From contig JAHQIW010000422.1 in the NCBI GenBank assembly GCA_019055375.1, forward strand, positions 1 to 64,000: a DNA stretch of 64,000 nucleotides, read 5' to 3'. This document shows, piece by piece, positions 35,307 to 49,300 of the stretch. The DNA is from Parelaphostrongylus tenuis. Its lineage: Eukaryota > Nematoda > Chromadorea > Rhabditida > Metastrongylidae. A program made the position numbers and the translations under genes. The first letter of the stretch is position 1. Every line of letters starts with the position of its first letter. The notes beneath the pieces are model-generated. The model made no database searches. It saw only the letters and a program-made list of their open reading frames with translations, and was not told where the DNA came from.

Positions 35307-35518
35307 TATATACCTAAGAGAATTGAGTGGTGAGCAAGAATACGACCTGAAGCGGGAGTCGAACCCGCCTTTCACCCATGCGGGAGACGTTTGCTACCAC
35401 TACACCACCGAAGTACACTACTATACTGAGGTACCACGTCCCCGCTATGGATGAAACGCGAGTTCGACTCCCGTCTGAGGTCGTATTTTTGCTTACCATT
35501 CAGTCCTCTTAGGTATAT
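35307..35518. repeat. tRNA-derived repeat (family A), head-to-head pair
   Basis: Left arm: TATACCTAAGAGAATTGAGTGG at the outer end, then ACGACCTGAAGCGGGAGTCG, box B reversed (GAGTCGAACCCGC) and box A reversed (CCACTACACCACC). Right arm: the inverse, with GAGTTCGACTCCCG and the outer end CTCTTAGGTATA. The two arms differ at several positions. Same family as 51524-51630. Confidence 0.7.
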
Positions 35519-37224
35519 TAGAAACGTCATTACACTGCGAAAAATGCAGCAAAAACACTAGAAATTTGGATTATTGCACTGTTACAGTTTTTACTTTTAA
35601 AGTAACATTATTCTTGGCTCATAAAACAATTCAAGACAATTTCGTTAGTCGCCAGGAAGACGGAAAAGAATAAACAGCTTCCGGTTATGCTCAAAAAAAT
35701 GGTGTAAACCTTGACTCGTCATTTTCCACATTTCTGTTCATCTATTTTTCTGCCTGAGCATTTATTATGTTCAGCGTGTTTTTGAAGGCTCAGAAATTAT
35801 ACTGATGTTTGCGACCTCTTTCGGATTACCGCACCGCCCTATCGAAGCTGTTAGTCCTAAGACCTAGAGATGCTGACATTTGCCTTTTCGAATCCCTCCG
35901 GATTAGCCCGCCCTTTGCCACGCCCTCTTTTCTCGAAAATAGAAAAGCTCAAATTCAATCCGGACACAGCATTCCCATGTGACATCTAAAACCGGTGTCA
36001 ACGCCTTGAATACTTTTATTCTATCAAAATGCTCTGATGCTGCACCCAACAAATTTATTTTTATTGCTTTGTCTTCGCTATCTCGTCTACAGCTCGAATA
36101 ATTTACATCCTTCACACGATAGCTCCCCAATCACATCCGGAGAACTAGATGACGGTGGTCGAACGCAGAAGATCAATCCATGTATGTTTTGAAAACATCA
36201 TCTCCAAATCATTCAATTACATTGCATTTGGAAAGAAGGTCGACTTTTGCAATTGATGATCGCTTGTTTTCTTTGCATTCATTACAAAAATACAATACAA
36301 GAGAACAAAATCTCAAAAATCCACATGCACAGTTTCTCTAAGTTTTGTGTATAGCTAACTAAATTTATCATCGAACCACATAAAGTACCTCATCAGAGTA
36401 AAGTGAAATAAGTTGGCTCAGTTCCTCTGGATGCAATTCATTATAATCGTTATTGCCTGACCAGTGAAAGACTGACAGGCTATTTATGAGTAAGTGAAAT
36501 TCTCTGGAATAAGCGAGCAATCGTAAATAAAAGTAATAAAGGCATTCAACTGCGTTGGAATGGGTTGATAAAAGGGATTTGATGTATTGCAATGACCTGC
36601 AGATGTTATAGAAAAGGCATGAACTCCGATTCCATTCAAGTAATCTACGAATCTTCAAGAGCTCATAAGCATAAGATGATCGGTTTGTTGTACTACCATA
36701 TTGACGCTTATCATCAGCAAATGATTATTCTTATTCATTCAACTGAAAAAATTCAGCTCGATCACGTTATCAAAAAGCTTGTTTAAATTGCTTGTTTGAA
36801 AGTATTAAATACTACAAAAGCGGTGTAACGGAATTTTGAGCACTTAATAACGATTAATGCCATGATCTTTTGTGAAAGGTGATGCTAGATAGGAAGTAAA
36901 GTTTTGAAAAGCTAGAATATCAGCGCATTTTGCCACTGTCGCAGCTTGCTTGTTGTCTTTCTATTACACTTCTAAATGGGAAGAAATCCTTGAAATCTAT
37001 TTGATACTGTAAATAATCACTGAAGTCGTTTGATATTAGTACTTCTGAGGCCTCCACTATGGATGTTTTTTGTTATATGAATCGATTAATCCAGCTGATC
37101 GACAACTCGCATTATTTAGACAATTAAATGACAATTTTATCGTTGCTGAAGCCTATTGGAAATGAGAGAACTCGGTTGTCTTTTCGTAATCACTAAAAGC
37201 ACCCTACATTCACACATACTTTAG

Positions 37225-37321
37225 CTGACTACGGCGATTATGGCGACGAAGAAGAGCGTTTGGTAATCGATCTCTTCCGAGATTATAACTGTTTTATTCG
37301 ACCAGTCCAGAATGTCAGCAG
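37225..37321 (+). CDS. nAChR gene 2 exon: mature N-terminus
   Basis: Acceptor ACTTTAG, donor GTTAGT, 97 bases, entered in phase 1 and left in phase 2. Encodes [15 protein letters not shown] then RPVQNVS, the usual first helix and strand of nAChR ligand domains. The signal-peptide exon before it was not found; no hydrophobic ATG frame with a fitting donor was seen in the few kilobases upstream. Confidence 0.9.
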
Positions 37322-40300
37322 GTTAGTGTTTGTGGAATGGGCATCCTACTAACAACAGTTTTCTCCTTATTACTGAGCATAAGTAAATGGTAATATAAAA
37401 CGTAAAAATAAATACAATGAAATGTTGCAATAAATTTTTGCCGAGTAGGTTCTGAGTGTTATAATACGAACATTCTTCTTTAAAGCCACTTACGTTCAGA
37501 GAATTGGTTCCTATCTAATGAAACTTAGATTGGAAAAAAACGGTAGAGATTTGTGTAAGAGTTTTGAATACTCAAATGGGAGCGAGACTTTCAGAGTTTT
37601 TCTTCATAAATTTCTCCTAGTTCTTTGTCATTAATCTATTTGAATTTTATACGAGTCATTCATCTCATTATTATCCACGACGAATTCATGGAGCTGTCTT
37701 ATATGAACTAAGCAACCTGTGATAAATCTAAAATGCCAGCGCATTCGCACATAAACGTGAATACCTCAAGATCTCATGATGAAGTTGAGGAATATTTTGC
37801 TGGATTTCATCAATCATCTAGCACGTTTGATGATTCACAGATTTTTCCCTCAAAATTTATCTTAATATCAGAACATTTAAAACAAAATGATGTGTTCGTA
37901 TTTAAATAAGAACGATTTCCTCCTTGCTCTATCAGTTTCTAAACTTGAAATCGCAGAAACTGCTAGGCCTTTTGAAATGTTTGATCTTTCCAAAGCTTCA
38001 TAGAATTTTCCTCTCATTTTTTTAACATATTCCTGATTTTCACAAAGATATAATTTTCTTTCAGTTCTCCACTTACTGTCGAATTTGGAGTGGCTCTGGT
38101 TTTGTTGATTAATGTGGTAAGCAGAAATTATGCCTGCACATTTCTTTAGAAACAGGCCTCGTTTTTTCACGAGAATTAAGAGTAAAAGAAGCGGTCTTTG
38201 CTTTGAAAATACATTATCTTGCGTGGTATGGCTTTACCATTTACTTGGACTAATCCCTCTTCATATGTCATATGGGTCTTAGCTTTTCCACCTTTTTGTC
38301 TTGTAACTGTCACCCACACTATACTGAGATTCTGGCGTGAATTCGTCTGAAATATAAGGAGTTTAGTTACTTTCCTCATTTGGAAAGTATATTAGTGAAC
38401 GTGATTTCTTGTGGAATCGCCAGATGGCATTGACACCTTTTTCTAAAACGTTCCTGAATCTTCACCACGGAAACTATCTGTCCTACGCAGGAATTCTGGT
38501 TTTTTTTCATAAAACTACTTTTCCTAATTGACGGCAAATTTCACGACCAGTCAGCGGATCAATCGAAGACGATGTAAAAGCTAAATACTAATGCTAGTTT
38601 AAACAATCTTTCATTACGTGCTCTAACACCACACGCATAATGGAATGCTAATCTCGGTCCCTTCTATATTGAATTCGGTTTCTCGCATCCGCCACATACA
38701 GTCTCTGAATTTTCGTTCACGTGTTTGCTTGGTTGCTTATAGATTACTTCGTCTTCTTCACGAAGTGGAGGTAAAGTCGACACTAATTTCTGGACATTAA
38801 AGAGTTGAAGGGTGAGGGACCTGGTTGGTTAGGGGTATAGTCATTTCAGCGCTTGGGTAAGTTAGACCGTCCGGTGACTGTAATGCTTGCTAACCTGAAT
38901 AAGTGCAATTGAAAATGAAGCAAAACAGACTACGGATTGCAATGGCGTTTTGCAATGTAAAGCTAGTTAATATTCGACTTCGCGATCCGTGTTCAAGTCC
39001 TCCGTTACTATGAGATTGAAAATCTGGAGGCAAACGTTTTAGAGGACGAAAACACTGACTTAGCGTATTGGTGGGCATCCAAAATCTATTGCTGAGACCA
39101 TGTATCCATTCAGCCACCTCTTCGATGCCTAAGTGAATCGGATTTATAGCGATTACCTGAGGGATTCGTAGTAACTCCGAATATTTTATACTACTTCATT
39201 TACAAATTTTAGTTTTTTTCTTCCACCATTGTTCATTATCGAGGACCATTACTTGCCTCCAAACTTGTGAACACAACAGTGCTCTTTATCTCAAACCAGC
39301 GATGTATTTCTTTTGAAATATCCTCATTTTTAGGATGAGAAAAACCAAATCCTCCAAACGAATGTGTGGCTAACGATGAAGTGGAATGATTTTCAGCTGC
39401 GTTGGCAACCTATGGATTACGGTAAGCTTTCATAGATCTTCAATTCTTTTTTATGCTTAAACAAGCTGCGCTAACAGGGTAAAAGTATGCAAGACAATGG
39501 CTCTAATTTCCTAGTTCAATTATTGATCGAAGTGACAGCAAAGTTTCTTGGAGCATTTATTTTCGTCGGTCGTACTTTCTACGGAATTCAAAAGAGTGTC
39601 TGATTTAATAAGGCATAACCCGATTTTGCGACTTTTTACTAGAGGATGCTGAGGTGTTCGTGCCAACTTGATAATTCTCTTCACACCCTAAACATGATTA
39701 TGTAGCTTTATTCGAGCTAATTTAGACTTTACAGGCCGATGGAGCTTTTTCATAACGAGAATTCAATAGTACAATGAACAAAAGCCCATAAGAGTACTGT
39801 ATGATCCAAAATCAGTGGTCATATGCGTATGGCTGTTTTCAGTTGAAGCACCACATCTGGCACGGTGTTTAGAAGTGCCCTTCGAATAAGCACTAAAGTT
39901 ACCAAAGTCACCAAACAGTAATTCCGTACGCTGGTAGGCCAACAACAAATTTCGTCATTTAGGGAAGATATGCATTTAAGAGCCTCCAACGATGCTCAGT
40001 GAAGTCGCATTCCGTCAGGGAATCAACTCCCAATGCTTCAATTGGAGCTCAAGTATAGATTAAAATGTAACCCACTCACGCTGTAGACCGTGGATACGGC
40101 TTGAAAACACCACCTTCGTTTCTCACTGAAATACGATTGTCGATCAATCGCCGTTTCTTTGAAGTCCTCGATTGCCCTTATTAGAGAGCACCCAGATTGT
40201 CACAATATCTGAGGGTTGCTCTTCTCAACGGGACGCATATTTCCTTTTTTCGACCAGAATTCTCTTGGAACAGTGGAACAGTAGCAATTTTTCCTCCTTC

Positions 40301-43300
40301 GGATTTGATCAAAGTCGATGAACCTTAGTGATTCGCCCGTGTGATGTGGCTATTTGTCGCTAAATCAAATTCAAATCAAATGGAATGAATTACTATCGAA
40401 TCAACTATACACACTCAGAAGTGCGTTTCTGAGCAGAACGGTTGTTAATCTGCTGCTACTCAGCATGTTCAGCTGATCTGCCCTACATAGTGGCAATACA
40501 TCCTGCCGAGTCTATTTATTAGACGGCACGTGGCGTGCAGACATATAAATGAGATGATTTGCATTATTTAGCGTCGGAAATTGACGGAACTTACAGATAA
40601 CATTAGATGTATTACTTTGGGTCAAAAAGAATGGCTTCACTGCTTCAACGCCTCATCAGTCTATCCTCAAGGCAGGATCTCACAGAGGCAGCAATTACTT
40701 TTTAGTAGTCTTACAAAAATATGAATTGAGCGGCGATCTGAAATGAAACGAAAGTATGAATGTAAAATAAGTTGTTTATAGCTCAAAAGCTTGGAGATCG
40801 TATGAACATATATCGATAGCACGTAACATAATCGCTCTTCCTTGCATGTTCCCACTGAGCACAAAACTTTTTTTTACTAATTACTTTGATAACAGCGCTT
40901 CTCTTTCGTTGCCTTCATTTCTATGAGATGTTTCTTCATATCCGTTTTAGGCAATATCTCAAATATCCACGTACCATCTGATAGAGTATGGTTGCCGGAT
41001 ATTGTGCTGTTTAACAAGTGAGTTAACCACCACAAATATGTACTCTGCAAATCGAAAACACTCATGCAAATCTGCTGGAGTGTTTTGACTTTCAAATCCT
41101 CCCGCAATACCGAGCAAAAAATATAGCATTAAACTAGCTCACACAATAAATCCTTTTATAACTCTCTGAAAACTAACCAGTTGAGGCGTAGCCGGTTATC
41201 ACTTTGAGAATCAATATCCATCTAATAATCAATATTCACTAAAAGTACGATGAACTAATTTCTTGTGGGAGTTGTTACATTCTTAGGTTTACAAAATGGA
41301 AGGTTAAAGTCAAAGCTGTCAACGTTAATCAGTCTACAAGAGATGCGCTATACATTCACCTCATTGGGTATCGTTAGAGGTATCTGAATGCATATCTATA
41401 GAATGACTCACGGTGGTCTACTGATTTAACAAACCAGTGCTGCTAACCTCGCAGACAAATCTGATGTCACTTCACCAATAGCGGAAGGTTGAAAGGTTCA
41501 GTGAACTTAGAATATGGAATCGAATCAATTACGTGTGCGCCACGGGGCACCTTCAAACCATTGTGCCACACATGCTTTGAAATAAGACTTTGGAAGTCTT
41601 CATCTACAAAAACAGTTATGAAAAGACAGAAATACCATACCAAACGTACTGATAACAGCGCGCACTGTCGTCAAGGGTTTAGTTTTATTCCATCATGCAA
41701 GGGTTGAATCTTCATAGTGAAGATGTTGGCTTGTTCGAATATTTAAATGCTTTCCACTCTCAAGGAGAAAGAAGTGCAACGACGACGCCCATCTTCTGCG
41801 CTCACGCCGACCATTTGAGACTCCTCACACTAACTTCGTCTGTGCCACTCACAAATCAACATGCCAAAATATGCCCATATGCAAATTAACGAATTTTCGT
41901 GGAGACCAATCAGGATGGGAGCGGCCCACAACCTAATAAAACGTAGTCGGCAGTGCAAGTACGGAGCGGGACATTGCGAATGAGTTACTAACAATACAAA
42001 TCCCAACGCGGAGCTGTTCTCTAGCGGCGTGCTTTGTGACAGCTAGTCAGTTATTCATCAGCTCCTGCATAAACAGAAATTCCTTCGCAAAATTTTTTTA
42101 CATTATGAAAACCATGACTCATTATCATTAGTATTCTCGGATACAGGGAAGAATATTACGCGAGTATATAGAGCTACCTTACGTAAATGAAATAGTTCCT
42201 ATTGTAGTTATATTAACCTTGTAGTGAGTGTATACTATCGGAGAGTAAGAGGAAAAGCTTCAATTTTCTGTTTCGAATTTGTAATATAGACTCACAACCG
42301 TCGAACAGATGATGATATGTACTAACTAAGTCCCCCATTCGTGGGTCAGTAACTTTTGCGAAGTAATTTACGCATGTTGTTGATTAGTCTTGTCCTGCCT
42401 AAGATGACCTTGCTGTCCATCGTGCCGGCATAGTCGGTTTTCCATCTATTCCGCCTATCGATTTGATCGCAGCAGATTTCAGTTGAGGACTGGGGAAGTA
42501 AGAACCTTTGTGTATCTGTTGTTAGACATCCACAGAAGTGTCAGTAGCGCAACTCAGTCTGAAGGATACAACCGCATTACCCTATCAAACTTGAAATCTC
42601 TATATCTGCCAAAGTTTTCTGCTAGATGAGTAGGATATCCAAAAGATGACGGTCACTGATGACTAGTGCTGTCAACTGCTGCTATTAGGGTGTAATAGAC
42701 ATTATTTGATGATATCAGCGTCAACACAGTAAATTTTCTTTTCCAAATATAAAAATGTGGCAACTGTTGCTCGAGTTTCTTGTTTCTCGAGTTGATGAAG
42801 TCCCATTGCATGGACCCTTTCAAAGTAACCCCAGGCCAAGCGACGGTCTGCGACCACGTCTTAGATGCTGTGCTTGATCTTCCAAAGCATTTGATCAACT
42901 TTACGCTTGAGACTAAGTTGCAGCTGAGTACCGTAGAATGCACCAATGATGCGTAGTGGTGCTTACCAGCCCTAATTCAATGTAAAGGGCATTATGCTAA
43001 TCTGACCCCAAATTGAAGGTTATCTCAAATCTTGGTGAACATGATGAATAGCAGAAAAAATTCTGGATTTTTCACAGCAAAGCCTTGTTTCCTACAGCTT
43101 CTTCCCTCAGCATACTTCTGTGAACTTTGATGAGCTTTTTGCGAAAATGTCTTATCCTTTAGAAGATTTACGACAGTCGCTGTTTCTATGCAAATCTTTA
43201 TAAATACTTTTTGAGATTCACATTGTCTTAATTTCGTGATGGGATTTCCTGCTCAAATGTAGAATTTAGTCACTGTTCAACGAATTACTGATTTTTCATA

Positions 43301-46300
43301 AAAGATGGTGACTTCCCTAATTAGAGTCTTCGAGGAGTTGGAGCCCCACAGATTGACAGAGAACTCCTCGATCAACTGACTGCCTCATTTGTATACATTA
43401 TGCTCTTTAAGATCCGAAAAAAATGTTGAAAATATAAATGTTCTATGAGTTTAGGCGTGCTTGGTCGGAAATGCTTACAAAATTAGGAAATTGAGCTTAA
43501 TGTTTCAATATTGCTTGCGCAAGATTGGCAGCTGTAGGCATAAATGATTCATTCGTGAACGCCGGCGTGTTCTGCTGAACAAAATTGCTCCTGTTTGATT
43601 GCTTTCGTGTTCGGAATACGAGCCTTGACGGAAAAAGGGAAGGAAATATGTCCCATGGGTCCCAGATATTTAGAATTTCATTTCAACCATCTAAGAGTCC
43701 TCATTTTATCAACTAAGCTCTTTCGTTCTCAAATATTATCTCAGCGTGAAGGTATAATCAAAACATGAGCTCAGATATCTTGCTTTAGTGTTTGAAGAGG
43801 CTGCTAGCTTTCTATCAGATACATTGTATCTAGCGCATGTCAGGCAATGTGGCAATCAATCCAATAAGATATATATCTCATAAAAACATAACAAAGAAAT
43901 GGTGAGCTATTTCAATGAAACAAATCATATAGCTCATATCAAAAACTACACCTATAGCTCAGTTCAGAACGGAATAATCCAACTAAACTTTTCATCGTTT
44001 TCACCACTCGTTTTTCCTTCAGTTATTGAGTAACAACTCAGCCAGATAACACTGAAGTAAATAAATTTGACGCATTGGAGTTCTACACTAAGTTCCGGGA
44101 CGCGACGGGAAACATATTTTTGGCACAATAGTCTTTTTCGCTAAGCGAAATATGCTTTGTGCCAAGTATGCCAATGGAAACATTGTCATCATAAACCCTA
44201 AAAATCAAGCTGGTTTGGAGAGCATGTGTAGCGTTAGAGTAAGGGGTGATTTATCTCTTTGATCAATTGTCCAGGCTCAAAAAGCCTTCCATCTCTGTGG
44301 TGCTGGAAGATTGATACTAGAGTTGTGCGAGAGTATAAAACACTGACGTGATACATTGTCATTCCACTACGAGTGATTGTATGACCCAGATATGCATTCA
44401 GGCTCCTCTAGCGATGTCTGATGAAGCCAAACCATATTAAATCTTTCAAAGATTGATCAGAGCTTAGCGCTTTATCATTTATCGATGGAATTGAGCTTTT
44501 TTCAAAAACATTGTTCTCTTATCCCTATAAAGCATATGCACTCATTATGACCCCAATTAATATATGCACTGGGCATTCTAGTTACGGGCAAAGGATAACA
44601 CAGTATTTGGGGAAATATTTTTTTTCGCATGTAAACGAAACTGAATAAGTAGAGTAGGTCATGAATTTGTTTCCGGGCACGCTAGCTAATTGTAGTAATG
44701 TAGTACTGAAGATTTGACTAATATTTGAGTACTTTGAAAATCGCCTTTTAATCTCGGTATAATCAATTAGTAATGGTTCTCTTTATGATTTGGCGCATAC
44801 CATGAGGTGGATACATAAGTTTTATTCAGCTAACGATTCGACATCTTCGTCTTCTTCAAAGCTGATCACTCGAGTCGACTATGGGCAAGCGAGTGTGAAC
44901 AGTCGGCTGAGATTATCGCTTTGAAAAAGACGAAGACGTCATAAGATTATCAAAATAAATTTCATTGGTCATTTTTCCTATCCTCACCCATCTCTGACCG
45001 TTTTTAAAAAGTAATTTTGATTTTATCGAATATTTTGACAGTCATTCGATAGCTTAAGTTTCGAGGATTTGAAAGGTGAATTTTATTTTCAAAATCCTTT
45101 CCATATTACACTTTAACACTTCTACACACTTTATTGGTCCCACATCATAGCGTTATTCTTTCACTGTGCGAATCCCAGTACTTCTATAATTCAGTTCGTT
45201 TGTTTTTTCGTCTCCTTCTTGAACGTCGTAGAATGCTGGTTGAACGAGTCTTCTTGCAATCTCAAGGATAACCTGGCTGATGCGTTCCATAGAGCGCTTC
45301 TGTTGACTGCCGGCCAGGGCTGGAGGTGAGGCTTGGCTCCACATGTGTCGCGAAGAGCATCACGACAACTTAATCACGGCGCCTCTACGCTGTAACAGCG
45401 AAAAAAAATTCATTTCACATTCAGGCATTTTCGCCAAGCAGAGCTCTTTCTCAAAGAATTCAGTAATTATTCGGCAGCAGAAATTTTGAAGAATTGAGTA
45501 GTGTTTCTAATTCATTGTAAATACTTTTCATTGCACTGAAGCACTGGAATTAAGATTGCATTTCACATGCGACCCGCATACCTTGTACCGATATGTGGAT
45601 GTTTACCACAATATTGTCATCAAACAATCGCCTTTCAGTGACCAATTGATAGCTTAAACCCCAACAATTGCAAAGACATACATTACTTCAAAATCGCCTT
45701 CTTCCTGCGCTGTAATAGTAAAAATAATATTATGTTTCACTTCAGGCAATTTTCGCTCTATGCAGCTTTTCTTTCGAACTTTCAATAACCGCTCTATAAC
45801 ACAAATCTCAAGTTTCAGTGATAGGCTAGATTTTTCAAAAAAACTCCTTAGTGCATTGTTACAGCTGGGTTTCACACTCGGCGCGCGTTTTCTGCTTCGG
45901 TATTTGGATGAATTTTGTAACATTGACATCAAGCTAACGCACATTAGGAATAATCGTGAAAAACGGCATCAAGCCACTGCGTTTTAACCTTTTTCCCACT
46001 CTTTCCTGATATTCATTGAATTTTTTTACTTTTGAGCATTTTTATTCTAGCAACTACTGAAAAAATAGCAGTCAAGTTCTTACAAAAATATGACGCGCTA
46101 CAAGCCAAAAGCCGGTGCAAGAAAGTACATCGAATGGAGCATCGAATCGAATGATTGAAGAGCACTATGTTCACATGTATCACGTATGTCATATCTAGAG
46201 TTTTCTGAAAGCGGAGAAAAAAGCTCAAATTTTATAAAAATAATCGCACACGCCCACCCCTTTGTCGATGAGAAATGCTCCGAATGCGCAACTTAATACT

Positions 46301-49300
46301 CCTTTGCCTGTGACAGCGCAATAAAAAGTCTCGTTTAAAGCCAAGCATATTATTGGAATTACTGACATTCGCCCTATGGAATGGTTATTAAAGGTTTGAA
46401 GGATGAGCTGAGTGTGAAGTAAAATTTGATTTTTACTGTCGCAACGTTATATAAAGGCCATTTGGAAAATAGAATACACCATTCAATTTCTCGAGATTTA
46501 AGCCATTGAAAAACTATTAATCGTCAGAAAAGACTAAAAAGTGCGTTTTTATCAATGGCTGGAAATGGGCGCGGATAAGGGGAAGTACTATTTTGTTTAT
46601 CACCCGTGGTTTGTGTACATGGAAGAAGCGATTGTGTAAGTGGCGAAATCGTTCAAATCAGGATTATTCAAGACCATTCTACTAGAGATTGCGCTCTGGT
46701 GTCAGCAAATAGCATTTGCATAGCATTTTGAGTGTCTTCAGCTAGTTTTTTTTTCTCTTGAAATCAGCAATATTTTCGAACTTCTATAAATCTTTTCATA
46801 CCACATTTTTCTACGATAACGGTATCACATTGCATGAATGAATTGGACAAAGAAAATATACAAATTAGGCGGACAAAGATCCTAAACTACTTTGCGCCTG
46901 AAAACACTTCATGCTTTTGAAACGAAATGAAATTCTGCAAACCCGTTTTGCACTGGTTAGAAAAGAGTTCAAATTTCGAATCACAATTTCATGAAAAGCA
47001 TAAAGTGCTAGTTTTCAAAACTGTAAAGATTATGTAGGCGAACATGAAAGCTCAGAGAAATTCATTGGGGTTTATTACACTCAAAGTTTTTTGTTTTGAG
47101 TTAAACAATCAGAAAAGGGATCCGCCTTTTCGTATCAAATGCGTAAGCAAAAAGTGCAAAAGCTGCCATTTGCCATCGGTCTTTTTTCTCATTTCGACTT
47201 TCAGTCACTAGTACAACATAAAACTGCCAAAAGCAGAGTTAAGAGGGAAGACTAGTTATATATAGTGTGATACGAAGGGCAAGGGATTCGGCCTAGCATA
47301 ATGCATTGTCTTCTGGCGATTGCTCGACTACTTGAAAAGTTCACTGAGATAGATGCTTTGGTGTCGTCCTGGTTTCATCGATGTAGAAAGGCAGTGGATA
47401 TCCCGCCAAACCACAAGCGTTACTCTACTGCGGTGGAGACCTAAAAGTCCCAGCACTACTCTCTGATGTTCTTACGGGAAATCACGTCGACTGTTATATA
47501 ACGTGCTTAAGAGAATAGATGATATAAGTTCATTTTGTGATTGCTTCCATAGCCACATCTCGAGCCACTCTGGAGATGGGTGTTGCAGGAGAATAAAACG
47601 AACGCAACAGATCGCGTGGCTCCTACGATGAGTGATGACGAGTCATACAAGCATCTAAATAGGTATACGAATAAGCGTTAAGCCTATGGTGTTGGTGATC
47701 AAAACTTTCCTCGTTTTCGTAATTCAGAAAAGAGCGTGGTTGTTGAGGGACGTACTAGTTGAATACCAAGCCGCCATCGCTGCCCTCGCTACCTTGATTG
47801 AAAGCTTCTAGAGCAGTGTCTGTCATTATGCTTTGGCAATTATGGGAACATGGACATATGCTTGTAGCAAGTAATATCAAAGGTCAACGAGCATTGCAGA
47901 ATTCTACGTGGCGTCACTCATGATTTCGCAGTTTAAAGCTGGTTGCCTTTGACAATTAACTCTTTCGGGACGGTAGATGATCGATCGCCGACCGCAACTC
48001 GCAAGCGGGACGTGATTTTTGTCATTTGAATAAGGTGTTAAATTGATCGTGATACTCTGATACTCGGTGTTTTCTTTAGATGGTCATTTGATTTTTGTGC
48101 GCATACATAACTCTCACGCAGGTGAAAAACTATAAGTGTGAGACGTAATTTTCTTTTAGTTCTCAGAACTTTCTAATTAAACAAAGCTTTCTGAAATGAA
48201 TATCGGCTTCAAACTGTCGAAATTTTAGTTATCAAAAGACTTTTAAAGGGTCATCGAAAAGCCATGCAGAGGCTCCATGGAGCAATCAAAACAATTTTAG
48301 TGTGGAACATTATATTACTTTCACTGTTAAATCGCAAGAAGGAAAGCTTTTTGAGAAATCAGGCATGTTACTTGAATCGCCAACATTGAGTTTTAGAATG
48401 ATTGCTAAGTATCCAAAAAAAGCTTTTCCAGGAAGAAAGGCTTTCAAAAAATCGCGTATTTATTGGTTATACGCTGTCCCGAAAAGGTTAAAGCAGAATT
48501 ATTTGAAATGAACCACCATAAGAAGCCTTCAACTAAAGCATGAGTTTGTGCTACCTATGATCTTTTGAAGAAATGCGGACAGCTTTATGTAAGGTTGGAA
48601 TTCTCACATGATAGCTCGCGTTCCATATTCATAATAAAACAGACAGTTATCGAATTTGTGTCACAATGAATAAAAGAATAAAGGATAAAGCTCTCGGCGT
48701 TGATGAATCCCTAAGGGATACGCCATGCATTCGTTTTCAATTTGTTACTTTGTTCAGAGTAATTGAATGCGTACCTGGCCTTTACAATGACTCGCGGTAG
48801 CCTACTGCTGCATTGCATTGAATCAGTGCTGCTTATTTATCCGGACAAGTCTGGTACCAATTTATCGACCTTAGAGGGATGAATGGCTCGGTGAGCCATG
48901 AGCGCATGGCCGAACCATCGACGTTGTGTACGACGCAGAGCACCTCTAAACACTGCTCCACATGCGCTTCTGTTTCAATGAGTAGTATTGAAAAACGCTG
49001 GAGATTATGTCAGCTTCATAACGATCTTTAAATCAAATTTATTACAGCTGAACAATTTCACGCCTTCAGTTGAAGAACTGACGTTTACCAAAACCATCAA
49101 TCACCACCGTTCCAGCTCATCACTGAATGAAAGCAACACAAATCACTGAACTGTAACGTCGATAAGCCGTTACTAAATATTTCTGGCGTGATTGAACTTG
49201 CCAAGGCTCGTTGTCACCGATTTCATGCTCGTAGCTGAGTAAGGCATGCCATATTGAACAATCCTTCAAAAGTGCCATTAATTCGATTCCATTACATGTC

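Noticed and set aside
40281..40330. Frame reading IFPPSDL as the loop A exon of gene 2
   Set aside because: It lacks the WxPD motif; the true loop A exon with correct phases is at 40951-41017.
48302..48511. 69-codon frame rich in Lys
   Set aside because: No known domain, no splice or promoter context, lies in a repeat-rich intron; probably chance.
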